DNA of 64,000 nucleotides from Oceanispirochaeta crateris (GTDB lineage: Bacteria; Spirochaetota; Spirochaetia; DSM-2461), in NCBI RefSeq assembly GCF_008329965.1, contig NZ_CP036150.1, positions 1,302,001 to 1,366,000 on the forward strand, read 5' to 3'. A program made the position numbers and the translations under genes. Numbering within the stretch: the stretch's first letter is position 1; every line of letters begins with the position of its first letter. Positions 8,758 to 19,019 of the stretch are shown here, piece by piece. The notes beneath the pieces are model-generated. The model did no database searches, had not been told where the DNA came from, and saw only the letters and a program-made list of their open reading frames with translations.

Positions 8758-9549
8758 ATGCAGGGAACATTTGATAAATTACAGAAACTACAGGAGATCC
8801 TGTCTCAAAAGTTTGAGATTGAAAAGGAAATCGAAGGAATTCCAAAAAACCTCGCTACCAAAACTGAGCTTCTGAACCGCCTTAAAAAATCATACATTGA
8901 AAAAAACCAGGAATATGAAAATACCAAGGATAGAATCAAGGTATTAAAACATGAAATGGGTGAAGCGGAACGTCAGCGAGAAGAGTTTGAAAAACGCATG
9001 GATGTCATTTCAACTCAGAGGGAATATGAAGCCCTTGAGAAAGAAATCAAGGATGCGACCGAAAAAGAACAAAAACTGCGAAGAGATATCCAGAGGGAAG
9101 AAAGAGCGCTGGAAGACATGCTGAACAGCCTGCAGAGAGAAGAACAGATGATTTCTCAGCAGGAAGAAGAACTGAAGGTTGAACAGGAAAAAAATGATGC
9201 TGAAAAACAGAGCAAGGAAGAGTTGCTCAAGAGCCTCAAATCTGAAGAAGCCGATGTAGTTCCTGGAATGAATGAAGAAATACTCTTCAAATTTGAAAGA
9301 ATTATCAGAAACAAATCTGGTTTAGGTATTGTCCCTGTATTGGGTGGAATCTGTACCGGTTGTCATATGATTCTACCAGGTCAATTCGTAAATGACGTGC
9401 GTAAGGGTGAAGAAATTCTTTTCTGCCCCTACTGCAGCCGTATCCTCTTCCACAGTGAAGAAGGTGACGATCAACAGTCTGAAGAAGTTTTTACAGCTCA
9501 GGAAATGGGTGGACTTGCAGACCTTGTTGATGATTTTGATTTGGACTAA
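8758..9549 (+). CDS. Coiled-coil protein with C-terminal C4 zinc ribbon (COG1579 type)
   Basis: Residues about 1-175 are a long charged coiled coil. The end holds a zinc ribbon with CTGC (199-202) and CPYC (222-225) around a GQFVNDVRKG loop, then an acidic tail. This is the COG1579/zf-RING_7 arrangement, a nucleic-acid-binding family of uncertain role. It lies 28 nt after rpoD and directly before rnpB, so it is probably in the same transcript. GAGG at 8741-8744 lies 13 nt upstream of the ATG. Confidence 0.88.
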   Translation: MQGTFDKLQKLQEILSQKFEIEKEIEGIPKNLATKTELLNRLKKSYIEKNQEYENTKDRIKVLKHEMGEAERQREEFEKRMDVISTQREYEALEKEIKDATEKEQKLRRDIQREERALEDMLNSLQREEQMISQQEEELKVEQEKNDAEKQSKEELLKSLKSEEADVVPGMNEEILFKFERIIRNKSGLGIVPVLGGICTGCHMILPGQFVNDVRKGEEILFCPYCSRILFHSEEGDDQQSEEVFTAQEMGGLADLVDDFDLD

Positions 9550-9564
9550 ATAATGTTAATTTAA

Positions 9565-9906
9565 CAGGTCTGACTGCCGCCGGAAGGCTTGTTCTTCCGG
9601 AGGAAAGTCCGGGCTCCATAGAGAATGATGCCGGGTAATTCCCGGGCGTTCCCTTATTGGGAACGACAGAAAGTGTCACAGAAAACAAACCGCCTTCTGC
9701 AAGTCAGAAGGTAAGGGTGAAAAGGCGGGGTAAGAGCCCACCGCTCCATCGGCAACGAGGGAGGCACGATAAACCTCATCAGGAGCAAAATCAAGCAGCA
9801 GACCGGGTTTCTCGCCTAAAGTCTGCGGGTAGATTGCTAAAGTTCAGGGGCAACCCTGGAATAAGATAGATGGCAGTCCTAAGACAGAACCCGGCTTACA
9901 GACCTG
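9565..9906 (+). ncRNA. rnpB: RNase P RNA (bacterial type A)
   Basis: The catalytic RNA that matures tRNA 5' ends. CAGGTCTG (9565-9572) pairs perfectly with CAGACCTG (9899-9906) as helix P1. The conserved 5' block GAGGAAAGTCCGGGCTCC, the internal motif AAGGGTGAAAAGGCGG, and the 3' block ACAGAACCCGGCTTACAG form the universally conserved core. About 342 nt, normal for type A. A T-rich run (TTTTTATT) follows P1. TTGATG (9527-9532), 18 nt, TAATGT (9551-9556) is a possible promoter inside the preceding gene. Confidence 0.96.
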
Positions 9907-9929
9907 TTTTTATTCTAATTGAGGCAAGA

Positions 9930-10850
9930 GTGTATAAGAAGAGTCAACAATCCCGGAAAGGTATAATCCTACCCTTGATCCTGACAGTGATGCTGCTTGT
10001 ACTTGCATTCTGGGGAGTATTCAGAGGCTCACTATTTTTCAACAGGCAGCTCAAGGCACAGCCGACAGATCTTAATCTTATCCGTTTATGGAACTTGCAG
10101 GATTATGATTCCATTCTGACATTGACTGAAACCAATCTCATTAATAATCCAATGGATCCTTACAGTCTTATATTTTCAGGATTTGCGAGCTACCATAAGG
10201 CCATATCACAAATATCTGCGGATGAAGTAAACCTTTATTTAAATAAGGCTGTCTTAGATCTCAGAAAGGCCCTGATCCTTAAAGATCTGCCACAGGTTGA
10301 ACTGGTCTATTATATACTGGGAAAATCCTACCTATATAAAGGTAAATATTATGCCGATTTATCCATTAAATACCTTTATAAAGCGATAGAAGCCGGATAT
10401 GAGAATCTAGATAGCTATGAGTTTCTAGGTGAAGCCTACTCCTATCTGGGAGAGTATGATAAGAGTATTGAATCCTATGAAATAGCTCTGAAGAAATTCC
10501 AATCAGACCGCTTGTATCTGAAAATTGCTGAAGATTCTTTTAAATTCAGGGAATATGAAAAAGCCGCCGAATACTATAAGATATTAATTGATCACACAAC
10601 AGATGAATCTTTACAGAAAGAGGGGCTTTTTCAACTTGGAAAACTTTATTATGATATAAAAAATTTGAAGAGTGCTGAAGAGACCTTCACAACTCTTACA
10701 GATTTGGATCCAACTGTGGCAGAAGCCTTTTTTTTACTGGGTGAGATAAATTATCTGAATCAGGATAATCAATCGGCAAGAGCCTATTGGCATCAGACAT
10801 TAAGAATTGATCCGGAGCACCGTGGTGCACGGCTCAGATTATATAACTGA
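9930..10850 (+). CDS. Membrane-anchored TPR protein upstream of mreB
   Basis: A 306-residue protein: a basic cytoplasmic start, one membrane segment ([19 protein letters not shown], about residues 13-31), then mostly tetratricopeptide repeats ([49 protein letters not shown]). TPR domains mediate protein binding, presumably outside the membrane here. The GTG at 9930 is preferred over the ATG at 9870, because 9870 lies inside the rnpB core and GAGG (9921-9924) sits 5 nt before the GTG. Position before mreB suggests a cell-envelope role, but that is inference. Confidence 0.85.
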   Translation: MYKKSQQSRKGIILPLILTVMLLVLAFWGVFRGSLFFNRQLKAQPTDLNLIRLWNLQDYDSILTLTETNLINNPMDPYSLIFSGFASYHKAISQISADEVNLYLNKAVLDLRKALILKDLPQVELVYYILGKSYLYKGKYYADLSIKYLYKAIEAGYENLDSYEFLGEAYSYLGEYDKSIESYEIALKKFQSDRLYLKIAEDSFKFREYEKAAEYYKILIDHTTDESLQKEGLFQLGKLYYDIKNLKSAEETFTTLTDLDPTVAEAFFLLGEINYLNQDNQSARAYWHQTLRIDPEHRGARLRLYN

Positions 10851-10908
10851 GGGGATAGTATCACATCCCTTCAAAATACAACTTTGTTTACTATTCCTGG
10901 GAGGAATT

Positions 10909-11955
10909 ATGGCTCGTTCAAAGAAGTTATTCGACGGATTCTCAACTGATATCGGTATTGATCTGGGAACCTGTAACACACTTATATATGTCAGAGGAAA
11001 AGGAATTGTCAGCAGTGAACCCTCTGTAGTGGCTGTTGAACGTGGCACAAAAAAGGTTGTAGCCGTAGGAACAGAAGCCAAGGCAATGCTCTGGAAAACT
11101 CCAGGTGATATTATAGCCATCCGCCCTCTAAGAGACGGCGTTATAGCAGACCTTGAAACGACAGAAAAAATGATCCGCTACTTTATTGCTAAAGTTCTCC
11201 CAAAGAGATGGCTCATCAAACCCCGCATGGTTATTGGAGTTCCTTCCTGTATTACAGAGGTTGAAAGAAGAGCTGTGGAAGAGAGTGCTTTCAAGGCCGG
11301 AGCACGGGAAGTCAAGATTATTGAAGAATCATTGGCTGCTGCCATTGGTGCTAATATACCAATTTTTGAGCCTGCCGGACACATGGTTGTTGATATCGGT
11401 GGTGGTACAACTGAAATATCGGTCATATCATTGGGTGGTATGGTTGTTACCAATGCGATAAGACTGGCTGGTGATGGTTTTGATGTGGCCATCATAAAAC
11501 ATGTTCGATCTGTTCATAACCTGATTATTGGTGAGCAATCCGCAGAAAGATTAAAAATCAGTATAGGAAATGCCTCTCCCGATAACAAAATTGAAAAAAT
11601 GGAAATCAAGGGAACGGATGCCATCACAGGCCTTCCCAGACGCCTGGAAATCGATTCGGTTGAAGTGAGAGAAGCCTTACAGGAACCTATCAATGCCATT
11701 GTGGAAGAAGTGAAGAGAACTCTTGGTCAGACTCCTCCCGAGCTGGCAGCTGATATAGTGGAAAGAGGGATTGTGATGACAGGAGGAGGATCTGCGTTGA
11801 AAGGCCTGCCAAAACTCCTATCAAAAGAAACGGGTGTTCCCGTTATACTCGCTGAAAATCCGCTGCTTTGTGTGGCATTGGGCGCTGGTATGTATTTTGA
11901 ATATGCCAAGGGTGCCAACAGAAGCCGTAGTATTTATGACAACTTGAACTCATAG
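10909..11955 (+). CDS. mreB: Rod-shape-determining protein MreB
   Basis: The bacterial actin that organises lateral wall synthesis beneath the inner membrane. Actin-family motifs: phosphate-1 [14 protein letters not shown] near the start, phosphate-2 [18 protein letters not shown], and adenosine loop [16 protein letters not shown]. The ATG at 10909 is chosen over an upstream start at 10807, because GGGAGG (10899-10904) precedes it and the resulting 348 residues match the family. First of mreB-mreC-mreD-mrdA-rodA. Confidence 0.97.
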   Translation: MARSKKLFDGFSTDIGIDLGTCNTLIYVRGKGIVSSEPSVVAVERGTKKVVAVGTEAKAMLWKTPGDIIAIRPLRDGVIADLETTEKMIRYFIAKVLPKRWLIKPRMVIGVPSCITEVERRAVEESAFKAGAREVKIIEESLAAAIGANIPIFEPAGHMVVDIGGGTTEISVISLGGMVVTNAIRLAGDGFDVAIIKHVRSVHNLIIGEQSAERLKISIGNASPDNKIEKMEIKGTDAITGLPRRLEIDSVEVREALQEPINAIVEEVKRTLGQTPPELAADIVERGIVMTGGGSALKGLPKLLSKETGVPVILAENPLLCVALGAGMYFEYAKGANRSRSIYDNLNS

Positions 11956-11967
11956 TAGCGGTCAGAA

Positions 11968-12822
11968 ATGGCGAAAAATCAGCAAATCAGTAGATTCTGG
12001 GGAGTTCCGTCCTTTCTGATTCTCATTGTTATTAATATAGTAATACTCATATTCTCAACCAATATGATGCTCCTTACCCCTAAATCAATGGGTATGAGTG
12101 TATTGTCTTTATTTCAGCAAGGAATTCATGGGACCATGACCTGGTTTACAGATACTGTAAACTCGATTAATGAACTGAAGAATTTAAAGAATCAGTATGA
12201 TCTAACTCTTCAAAAACTCAACGAATTTCAGGAAATGAATAGAAATTTTGAAGAAATCATTCAAGAAAACATCCTCTTAAGGGAGCAGTTGGGATTTTCA
12301 AAATCTCTGGATCTGGATCATATACCCGCTAAAATCATAGGAAAAGATCCTGTCAATCTGTTCTCTTCTTTTATCATAGATAAGGGAAGTATGGACGGAA
12401 TTACCAAAGATATGCCTGTAACGGCCTATCAAAATGGCGTGTTAGGACTCGTGGGAAAGGTAATTCAAACAGGATTTAACTCTTCACAGGTCATACCAAT
12501 CTATAATAGTACAAATTTTGTTGCATCCAGATTCCAAAAGTCTCGTTTTGAAGGGCTGGTCAGTGGCCAGGGCGATACTGAAAACCATCTGATCATGAAC
12601 TATGTTAAAAAAACAGCCTTAAATCAGATCAATGTGGATGACATGGTTATCACATCGGGAATGCAGTCTCTCTATCCTGGAGGTATATACATCGGAAAAG
12701 TAGAAAGCATTACTTCGAAGGAATACAACACATCCCTTGAAATTGAGATCACTCCTACCATTGATTTTGGACAACTTGAATTTGTGTTTATCCTCACAGG
12801 TTTAGAGGAGCAGATGAAATGA
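11968..12822 (+). CDS. mreC: Rod-shape-determining protein MreC
   Basis: Periplasmic scaffold of the elongasome that binds and activates PBP2. One N-terminal membrane segment (residues about 13-33), a coiled coil (about 65-105, LKNQYDLTLQKLNEFQEMN), then the two beta-barrel domains with IIGKDPVNLFSSFIIDKG, GVLGLVGKV and SGMQSLYPGGIYIGKV. 284 residues is typical. It ends in an ATGA overlap with mreD. Confidence 0.95.
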   Translation: MAKNQQISRFWGVPSFLILIVINIVILIFSTNMMLLTPKSMGMSVLSLFQQGIHGTMTWFTDTVNSINELKNLKNQYDLTLQKLNEFQEMNRNFEEIIQENILLREQLGFSKSLDLDHIPAKIIGKDPVNLFSSFIIDKGSMDGITKDMPVTAYQNGVLGLVGKVIQTGFNSSQVIPIYNSTNFVASRFQKSRFEGLVSGQGDTENHLIMNYVKKTALNQINVDDMVITSGMQSLYPGGIYIGKVESITSKEYNTSLEIEITPTIDFGQLEFVFILTGLEEQMK

Positions 12823-13322
12823 AGAAGTCTCTGACAATTTTATTTCTAATGATCTTCTCAATATTGATCAAAACAACCTTATCCAGGTATTTGTCCTTAA
12901 GTTTTGGAACTCCCGATATTACGCTGATTATTCTTGTTTGTATTTCAATTCGTTACGGCAGTGTGACAGGTCAGCTTACGGGATTTACCACGGGGCTTAT
13001 GGAAGATTTTCTCAGCCTGTCTCCCCTCGGTTTTAACAGTTTGATCCGTACAATCATTGGTTTCCTCACGGGTCTATTCCATGACAGACTGATCATGGAT
13101 CCTGTCTTATTCCCCATACTTTCGGTGTCGTTGACGACATTGCTCAAAGGAGCATTATCCTACCTTATTCTAGAAATATTCAAAGTGGAATATTCAGGTA
13201 GTATTTTTATAACTACTTCATTTGGCTTTGAACTCTTGATGAATGCTCTTTTAGCTCCTTTTTTATTCCAAATGATTAAAGTGTTATTTGATGTAATTCT
13301 TAAGGAAAGGAAAACCCTTTAA
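12819..13322 (+). CDS. mreD: Rod-shape-determining protein MreD
   Basis: A 167-residue inner-membrane protein with about five membrane segments, as in the MreD family, including the typical start (LTILFLMIFSILIKTTLS) and the GFTTGLMEDFLSLSPLGFNSL block. Assigned on these plus its place between mreC and mrdA. The start overlaps the mreC stop by 4 nt (ATGA), indicating coupling. Confidence 0.92.
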   Translation: MKKSLTILFLMIFSILIKTTLSRYLSLSFGTPDITLIILVCISIRYGSVTGQLTGFTTGLMEDFLSLSPLGFNSLIRTIIGFLTGLFHDRLIMDPVLFPILSVSLTTLLKGALSYLILEIFKVEYSGSIFITTSFGFELLMNALLAPFLFQMIKVLFDVILKERKTL

Positions 13323-13325
13323 TTT

Positions 13326-15194
13326 ATGAAATCTATGGAAAAAATCAGCAGAGGAAGAATCCTCGTTCTGGGTTCATTTTTTGTGATCGTAGTTCTCTTT
13401 TACATATATAAATTATTCAATTTACAAATTGTCGATAACCTAATCTATGAAAGAAAGGCAAAAGCGGTATCACAACGGTCCAATATAATTCCGGCTCAGA
13501 GAGGACGAATATTTGATAGGAATATGGATGCTCCTCTTGCCATGAACATTGACTCATTTGCGGTGAATTATATCTCCGCTGATGGAGATAGAGACAGTTT
13601 CCCGCAAATGATGGAAAATCTCTCGGAAATATTAAATATTTCATACAATGAACTTATGTCAAAATTTCCGGATAATCGATTCTCATCCTATATTCCCATT
13701 GAAATTGCCGACGGAGTTTCTTTTGATAAGATTACCAAGATTGCAGAACATATAGAAGCATTTCCGGGTATATCATGGAGCAGCAAACCCAAACGTTTTT
13801 ATAATATGACAGGTTCTATTGCCCATATCCTGGGATATGTTGGAAATATTACCAATGAAGAACTCCAGGTTCTTTATAACAGAGGATACAATACTAGTTC
13901 TGTTCTAGGAAAAAATGGCATAGAAAAACAGTATGATCATATTTTGCGCGGTAAGAACGGCAGGATTTTTAATACTGTGGATGTAAAAGGCCAACAGATG
14001 AACAAGGAAGGCAACCTACAGCCTCCTGAGAACGGTTATGACCTTGTACTTACGATTGACAGACACATCCAGGAACTGGCTGAAAAGGCTCTTGGCCCAA
14101 GAAAGGGTTCTGTCGTAGTTTTAAACCCTGATAATGGTGAAATCCTAGCCTTGGTTTCATACCCGGGATTCAATCCCAATCTGTTTAATCAACCCGGTCC
14201 TGAAAGTTTTGGCTCCTTGTCTCTTAATCCTGATTTTCCTTTTTTAAATAGAGCCATCCAGTCGTCTTATGCCCCTGCATCCACATTTAAAATTTTGATG
14301 ACATCGGCTCTTCTGGAAGAAGAGGCTGTCAGTGAAAATAGACTTGTTGATTGTACAGGTAGTATGACACTGGGAAACAGAACCTTTTATTGTCATAAAA
14401 AAACAGGACACGGTAAGCTCAATTTGAAAGAAGCCCTGGCCGAATCCTGCAATATCTATTTTGGTACCATAGGTGTTGAAAACCTGGGAATTGATAAAAT
14501 TTCTGAATATGCCAGGTCTTTCGGTTTGGGAGCCGCAACTGGAATTGATCTTCAGGGTGAAGTCATGGGAAATGTTCCCACACCAGCCTGGAAACAACAG
14601 AATTATAACAGCCCTTGGACATTGGGAGATACTCTCAATGTCACCATAGGTCAGGGATTTGTTTCTGTGACTCCCTTGCAAATGGCTAATGTGGTAGCGG
14701 CCATTGCCAATGATGGCGAAATCTATAGGCCCCATCTTCTGAAAAAAGTCGTCAATACATCAAACAGATCTGTTGTTGAAGAGATTGCTCCAGAAGTTTT
14801 AAGAAAAACAAATATGAGCCTTGAAAATCTACACAAAATGAGGGAATACCTTAGATCAGTCATATCCCAGGGAACCGCAGAGGTGGTGATTCTCAATGAT
14901 CAGGTACCTGTGGCTGGAAAAACTGGAACTGGAGAGGTAGGACTCAAGGAAAACTGGCATTCCTGGTTTGCCTCATATGCCCCTTGGACCGAAGAAAATG
15001 ATGGCCAGAAAATTGTGGTCATCACCATGGTGGAAGCATCCAATGAATGGGAATGGTGGGCTCCGAAGGCCGCAGACATCATCTATCAGGGTGTTTACGG
15101 GAATATGAACTACGAGGAAACAATTAAATATATGAAATCCCGGGGAGTCTGGTATGTAAGAGAAATTGAATTGGAGGAAGAAAATGAAGATTAA
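13326..15194 (+). CDS. mrdA: Penicillin-binding protein 2, elongasome transpeptidase
   Basis: Cross-links peptidoglycan during side-wall growth, working with RodA. N-terminal membrane anchor (about residues 11-30), pedestal domain with PAQRGRIFDRN, then the transpeptidase domain: active-site SxxK Ser319-Lys322 (STFK), SxN Ser374-Asn376 (SCN) and KTG from Lys532. 622 residues fits PBP2. The sequence around the serine reads APASTFK rather than the common PGSTFK. It overlaps the rodA start by 11 nt. Confidence 0.96.
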   Translation: MKSMEKISRGRILVLGSFFVIVVLFYIYKLFNLQIVDNLIYERKAKAVSQRSNIIPAQRGRIFDRNMDAPLAMNIDSFAVNYISADGDRDSFPQMMENLSEILNISYNELMSKFPDNRFSSYIPIEIADGVSFDKITKIAEHIEAFPGISWSSKPKRFYNMTGSIAHILGYVGNITNEELQVLYNRGYNTSSVLGKNGIEKQYDHILRGKNGRIFNTVDVKGQQMNKEGNLQPPENGYDLVLTIDRHIQELAEKALGPRKGSVVVLNPDNGEILALVSYPGFNPNLFNQPGPESFGSLSLNPDFPFLNRAIQSSYAPASTFKILMTSALLEEEAVSENRLVDCTGSMTLGNRTFYCHKKTGHGKLNLKEALAESCNIYFGTIGVENLGIDKISEYARSFGLGAATGIDLQGEVMGNVPTPAWKQQNYNSPWTLGDTLNVTIGQGFVSVTPLQMANVVAAIANDGEIYRPHLLKKVVNTSNRSVVEEIAPEVLRKTNMSLENLHKMREYLRSVISQGTAEVVILNDQVPVAGKTGTGEVGLKENWHSWFASYAPWTEENDGQKIVVITMVEASNEWEWWAPKAADIIYQGVYGNMNYEETIKYMKSRGVWYVREIELEEENED

Positions 15195-16512
15195 AATAAA
15201 TCTCTCTTCCATCTTCGGATTTGATTTCTTTCTGTTTGTATCTGTACAGATTCTGATGATTATTGGAATTTTTTTCATCTATTCCAGTGGGGTGAACTCT
15301 AATGGTGTCGTGGTGAGCACTGAGTATATAAAGCAGATTGTGTGGGTCATCAGCGGAGATATTCTTCTTTTAATTGTTTCATTTCTGGATTACAAGATCT
15401 TTAAGGCCATATCTCCCTGGTTATATTTCATAGCGCTCATACTCCTGGCACTAACCGCAACTTTTGGTCAGGTAGTCAATGGCTCCAGATCATGGATAGG
15501 AATTGGATCTTTGGGAATTCAGCCATCTGAAATATCTAAGTTGACAACAATATTGTTTCTTAGCTCCTACCTCGAAGACAACCGGAATTCGATTCAATCA
15601 ATCCGCACATTCATTGTCGCTTTCATTATTATTTTTCTCCCCATGGGCCTTGTGCTGATTCAGCCGGACCTGGGAACTGCCATGGTTTTCATACCCATAT
15701 TTATCATAATGATGTTTATGGCCGGGGGAAAAAGCAGAAATTTAATTTTTTTAATTTCCACTGGGATTCTAACAATACTCTTTTCTATGTACCCCTACTA
15801 TTCGATGTTTATTTCCAAAACAGAGAGTAACTCCATCATATTGTTCACAGACCAGAAGATCATGACGATTATCAGTTTGGCCATGGCTGCCATAGTGATT
15901 ATTTCCCTATTGGGCTATTTTTTAACAAGGAAGGGATATTTCTATCTAATCTCTTCTTTTTTGACAATTACAGGGATTTCTTATGTGCTCTCTTTCTTTG
16001 CCAGAAAGGTATTAAAAGAGTACCAGGTCATGAGACTTATCGTGTTTCTTGACCCTCAGGTAGATCCTCGGGGATCGGGGTGGAATATTATTCAATCTGT
16101 AACGGCTGTTGGCTCAGGAGGAGCCTTTGGCAAAGGATACCTTAAGGGAACACAATCTCACTATCGTTACCTACCAGAACAAAGTACTGACTTTATTTTT
16201 TCCATTATTTCTGAAGAAATCGGATTCATGGGGAACCTCCTCATCATCCTACTTTTTTCAATAATATTTTGGAGATGCATCAATATAATCTTGAAATCAC
16301 GAGATCTGTTTGGATCCCTGATTGCCTCAGGCTTGGTAGGAATGATATTCTTTCACTTCATGATAAATATTGGAATGGCAATTGGAATCATGCCTATAAC
16401 TGGTATTCCTCTTGTCTTTCTTTCCTATGGAGGATCATCGTTGTGGACCATACTCTTCGGGATAGGCATCCTGTTAAGTGTATATCACAGACGATATAAA
16501 AACGTAAATTAA
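15184..16512 (+). CDS. rodA: Rod-shape peptidoglycan glycosyltransferase RodA (SEDS)
   Basis: Polymerises lipid II into glycan strands with PBP2. About ten membrane segments over 442 residues, and SEDS motifs WIGIGSLGIQPSEISKL, LVLIQPDLGTAMVF, GSGGAFGKGYLKGTQS, LPEQSTDFIFSIISEEIGF and GIPLVFLSYGGSSL. The catalytic Asp falls in the STDFIF block. The ATG at 15184 has GGAGG (15173-15177) 6 nt upstream; the TTG at 15166 is an in-frame but less likely start. The stop overlaps the next start (TAATG). Confidence 0.96.
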   Translation: MKIKINLSSIFGFDFFLFVSVQILMIIGIFFIYSSGVNSNGVVVSTEYIKQIVWVISGDILLLIVSFLDYKIFKAISPWLYFIALILLALTATFGQVVNGSRSWIGIGSLGIQPSEISKLTTILFLSSYLEDNRNSIQSIRTFIVAFIIIFLPMGLVLIQPDLGTAMVFIPIFIIMMFMAGGKSRNLIFLISTGILTILFSMYPYYSMFISKTESNSIILFTDQKIMTIISLAMAAIVIISLLGYFLTRKGYFYLISSFLTITGISYVLSFFARKVLKEYQVMRLIVFLDPQVDPRGSGWNIIQSVTAVGSGGAFGKGYLKGTQSHYRYLPEQSTDFIFSIISEEIGFMGNLLIILLFSIIFWRCINIILKSRDLFGSLIASGLVGMIFFHFMINIGMAIGIMPITGIPLVFLSYGGSSLWTILFGIGILLSVYHRRYKNVN

Positions 16513-19019
16513 TGACAAATATCACAGTGCATAAAGATCTCTCAAGAGAACTTCTCAAAGTGAGTAAGCCCGCCAGATATACTGGTGGAGAGTTGGGTTG
16601 CATCTATAAAAAAGATGAACCATTGAAAATGGCCATATCCTTCCCGGATATGTATGAAATTGGCATGTCCAATCAGGCAATTCGAATTCTTTATAACCGT
16701 TACAATGCGGTCAAAGGGATACAGTGTGAGCGAGTATTTGCACCGGCCCAGGATTTTGAGGAAGTTCTCAGAAATAAGAATATCCCTCTATTTACCCTTG
16801 AAACGGGAATCCCATTGAATGAACTGGATATATTGGCCTTCTCCATTGGTTATGAACTGACCCTTACAAACCTTTTGAACATAATGGATTTAGGTCAAAT
16901 TCCAATTAGGAGAGCCGATAGAGGACCAAATGATCCCCTCATTATAGCCGGAGGACCAGCCGCCACGAATCCGGAAGCATTCAGCGATTTTGTTGACTAT
17001 GTCTATATTGGCGAGGGTGAGGTCTTTATCAATGAGTATGCCGCTTCATTAACGGCTTCCGCGGGAGAAGGAAAAGAAGCTCTAGCCGAAATACTCAGAC
17101 AAGATCCGGCATACTGGTGGCCGGGGAAAGAAACAAAAACAGTGAGAGCGATCTATACTGATTTTGGGAAGGGTAGTGTCCTGAGGAGCAATCTTCCCAT
17201 TGCTTCTCTCACCACAGTACAGGAACATGGTGTTATAGAAATTATGCGGGGCTGTCCCAATGGCTGCCGATTTTGTCATGCCGGATACTTCTACAGACCT
17301 TTCAGGCAAAAAGATGTTCATGATATCCTTGATGAAGCAGAACATCTAGTTTCAAACTGCGGTTTTCGTAATATCACCTTATCATCCCTTTCTTCAGGGG
17401 ATTACAAGGGTCTATTGCCCTTGGTAGAACACCTCAACAAGGTCTATAATTCCAGACATATTTCATTCCAGCTGCCCTCCCTCAGGGTGAACTCCCTGAA
17501 CCTCAGTCTCTTATCTGAAATATCCTCTGTTAGAAGAAGCGGCTTAACCTTTGCCGTTGAAACCCCAGATTCTGCTGGCCAGAGGGGTCTCAATAAGGAT
17601 GTTTCCAGGGATAAGATCCTTCAACTCCTCAAGGAAGCCCGTGAAAAGGGTTGGAAACTGGCAAAATTTTATTTTATGCTGGGACTCCCTGTGGAAAGCG
17701 GTGATACAACTGAAAGCGAAGCCATTGTTAATTTCCTGCAGGAACTTCAAATGGGATCTGGAATCAAATTCAATGTCAATGCGGGAGTCTTCATTCCCAA
17801 GCCTCATACCCCTTTTGAAAGGGTACGACAGCTCAATGATCAGGAAGGAATGAAAGAGATCATGACCCTCAAGGATGGTCTCAAAAGTAAAAATTTCAAG
17901 TTTGGATTTCATTCTCCCTATTCTTCTTTTATTGAAGGGATTATCAGCAGAGGCGATAAGAGAGCAGGGGATATCATAGAAAAAGCTTTTCGTAGGGGTG
18001 CACGCTTTGACGCCTGGGATGAGTATCATGACCGATCCATATGGAAAGAGGTCATCAATGAGTGTGACTGGGATGTGGAAAAAGAAATCTGCAGGGAACG
18101 AGGGGCAGAGGAATCCTTACCTTGGGACTCAATTTCTCTACGAGTCAATTCATCCTATTTCAAAGAAGAAAAGTGCAAATCCTCTGAATCCGTCCTTTCG
18201 GCTCCTTGTGAAGAGGACTGCAGAAAACCTTGTGGGGTTTGTAATAAGGACATTCACGTTAAAAATCCTGATGAATACACCTTTCCCGATCTTCCTCCCG
18301 TCAAGGAAGTAGAGCAAACTGAGACTCACGATCTTGGAGAAGAATCTGTAAAGGCAGTATTTGGATTTTCAAAAAAAGATCAGGCGATTTATCTTGGTCA
18401 CCTGGATACGGCTCATGTATTTGAACGGGCCTTCCAATGCAGTGGAATAACCCTCTCGTTCACACAAGGATTTAATCCTAAACCCAAAATTGAATTTGCC
18501 CATCCCTTGAGCCTGGGAGTTTTGGGACGTCAGGAGATCATGGGGGTTGAAATGCCTTACAAACCAGCAATGACAAATGATGACCTCATCGGTAAAATCA
18601 ATGAGTTTCTACCGACAGGGTTCTCCGTTAATACCGTAAAATTTTACCCCCTTCAGAAAGATAAAACCCGTAAAAAGAAGACTCTCATGGGATCATATGC
18701 AGGTTCAGAGTATATTCTCACGCCATATTCAGATGAGCAGACAGCCATTCTCGTAAATGACTCAATGCTTGACTATTTCCAGGAGAAGGCTGAAGAACTG
18801 GGTGTAAAAGGGGACTATACATTCAAGATTGATGAGGGAAAACTCTTTATTCAAGCCAGGTTTCATAATAAGAAAATGAACAATATTATCAAATTCCTGA
18901 GAGAAATTAGAGAAGCGGACCCTATGGATGAATGGATCATAGAAAGGACAAAACTCCTGGCCCTCAATGAAAAGGGTAGGAGTTCAGACTATTTCAATTT
19001 GGACTCATCCCAGAGCTGA
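16512..19019 (+). CDS. B12-binding radical SAM protein fused to a DUF2344 domain (TIGR03960 + TIGR03936)
   Basis: An 835-residue protein in three parts. Residues about 1-200 are a B12-binding-like domain (DMYEIGMSNQAIRILY). A radical SAM core follows, with the 4Fe-4S motif Cys248-x3-Cys252-x2-Cys255 (GCPNGCRFC). The C-terminal portion from about residue 615 is DUF2344 (GHLDTAHVFERAFQ, SFTQGFNPKPKIEFAHPLSLG). Between them is a cysteine-rich linker (CEEDCRKPCGVCNKD). In other bacteria the parts are often separate genes near RNase G and rplU; the reaction is not established as far as I know. It overlaps rodA by one base. Its 3' end overlaps the convergent mazG by 31 bp. Confidence 0.92.
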   Translation: MTNITVHKDLSRELLKVSKPARYTGGELGCIYKKDEPLKMAISFPDMYEIGMSNQAIRILYNRYNAVKGIQCERVFAPAQDFEEVLRNKNIPLFTLETGIPLNELDILAFSIGYELTLTNLLNIMDLGQIPIRRADRGPNDPLIIAGGPAATNPEAFSDFVDYVYIGEGEVFINEYAASLTASAGEGKEALAEILRQDPAYWWPGKETKTVRAIYTDFGKGSVLRSNLPIASLTTVQEHGVIEIMRGCPNGCRFCHAGYFYRPFRQKDVHDILDEAEHLVSNCGFRNITLSSLSSGDYKGLLPLVEHLNKVYNSRHISFQLPSLRVNSLNLSLLSEISSVRRSGLTFAVETPDSAGQRGLNKDVSRDKILQLLKEAREKGWKLAKFYFMLGLPVESGDTTESEAIVNFLQELQMGSGIKFNVNAGVFIPKPHTPFERVRQLNDQEGMKEIMTLKDGLKSKNFKFGFHSPYSSFIEGIISRGDKRAGDIIEKAFRRGARFDAWDEYHDRSIWKEVINECDWDVEKEICRERGAEESLPWDSISLRVNSSYFKEEKCKSSESVLSAPCEEDCRKPCGVCNKDIHVKNPDEYTFPDLPPVKEVEQTETHDLGEESVKAVFGFSKKDQAIYLGHLDTAHVFERAFQCSGITLSFTQGFNPKPKIEFAHPLSLGVLGRQEIMGVEMPYKPAMTNDDLIGKINEFLPTGFSVNTVKFYPLQKDKTRKKKTLMGSYAGSEYILTPYSDEQTAILVNDSMLDYFQEKAEELGVKGDYTFKIDEGKLFIQARFHNKKMNNIIKFLREIREADPMDEWIIERTKLLALNEKGRSSDYFNLDSSQS

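Noticed and set aside
9657-9869. 70-codon plus-strand frame
   Set aside because: It lies wholly inside RNase P RNA.
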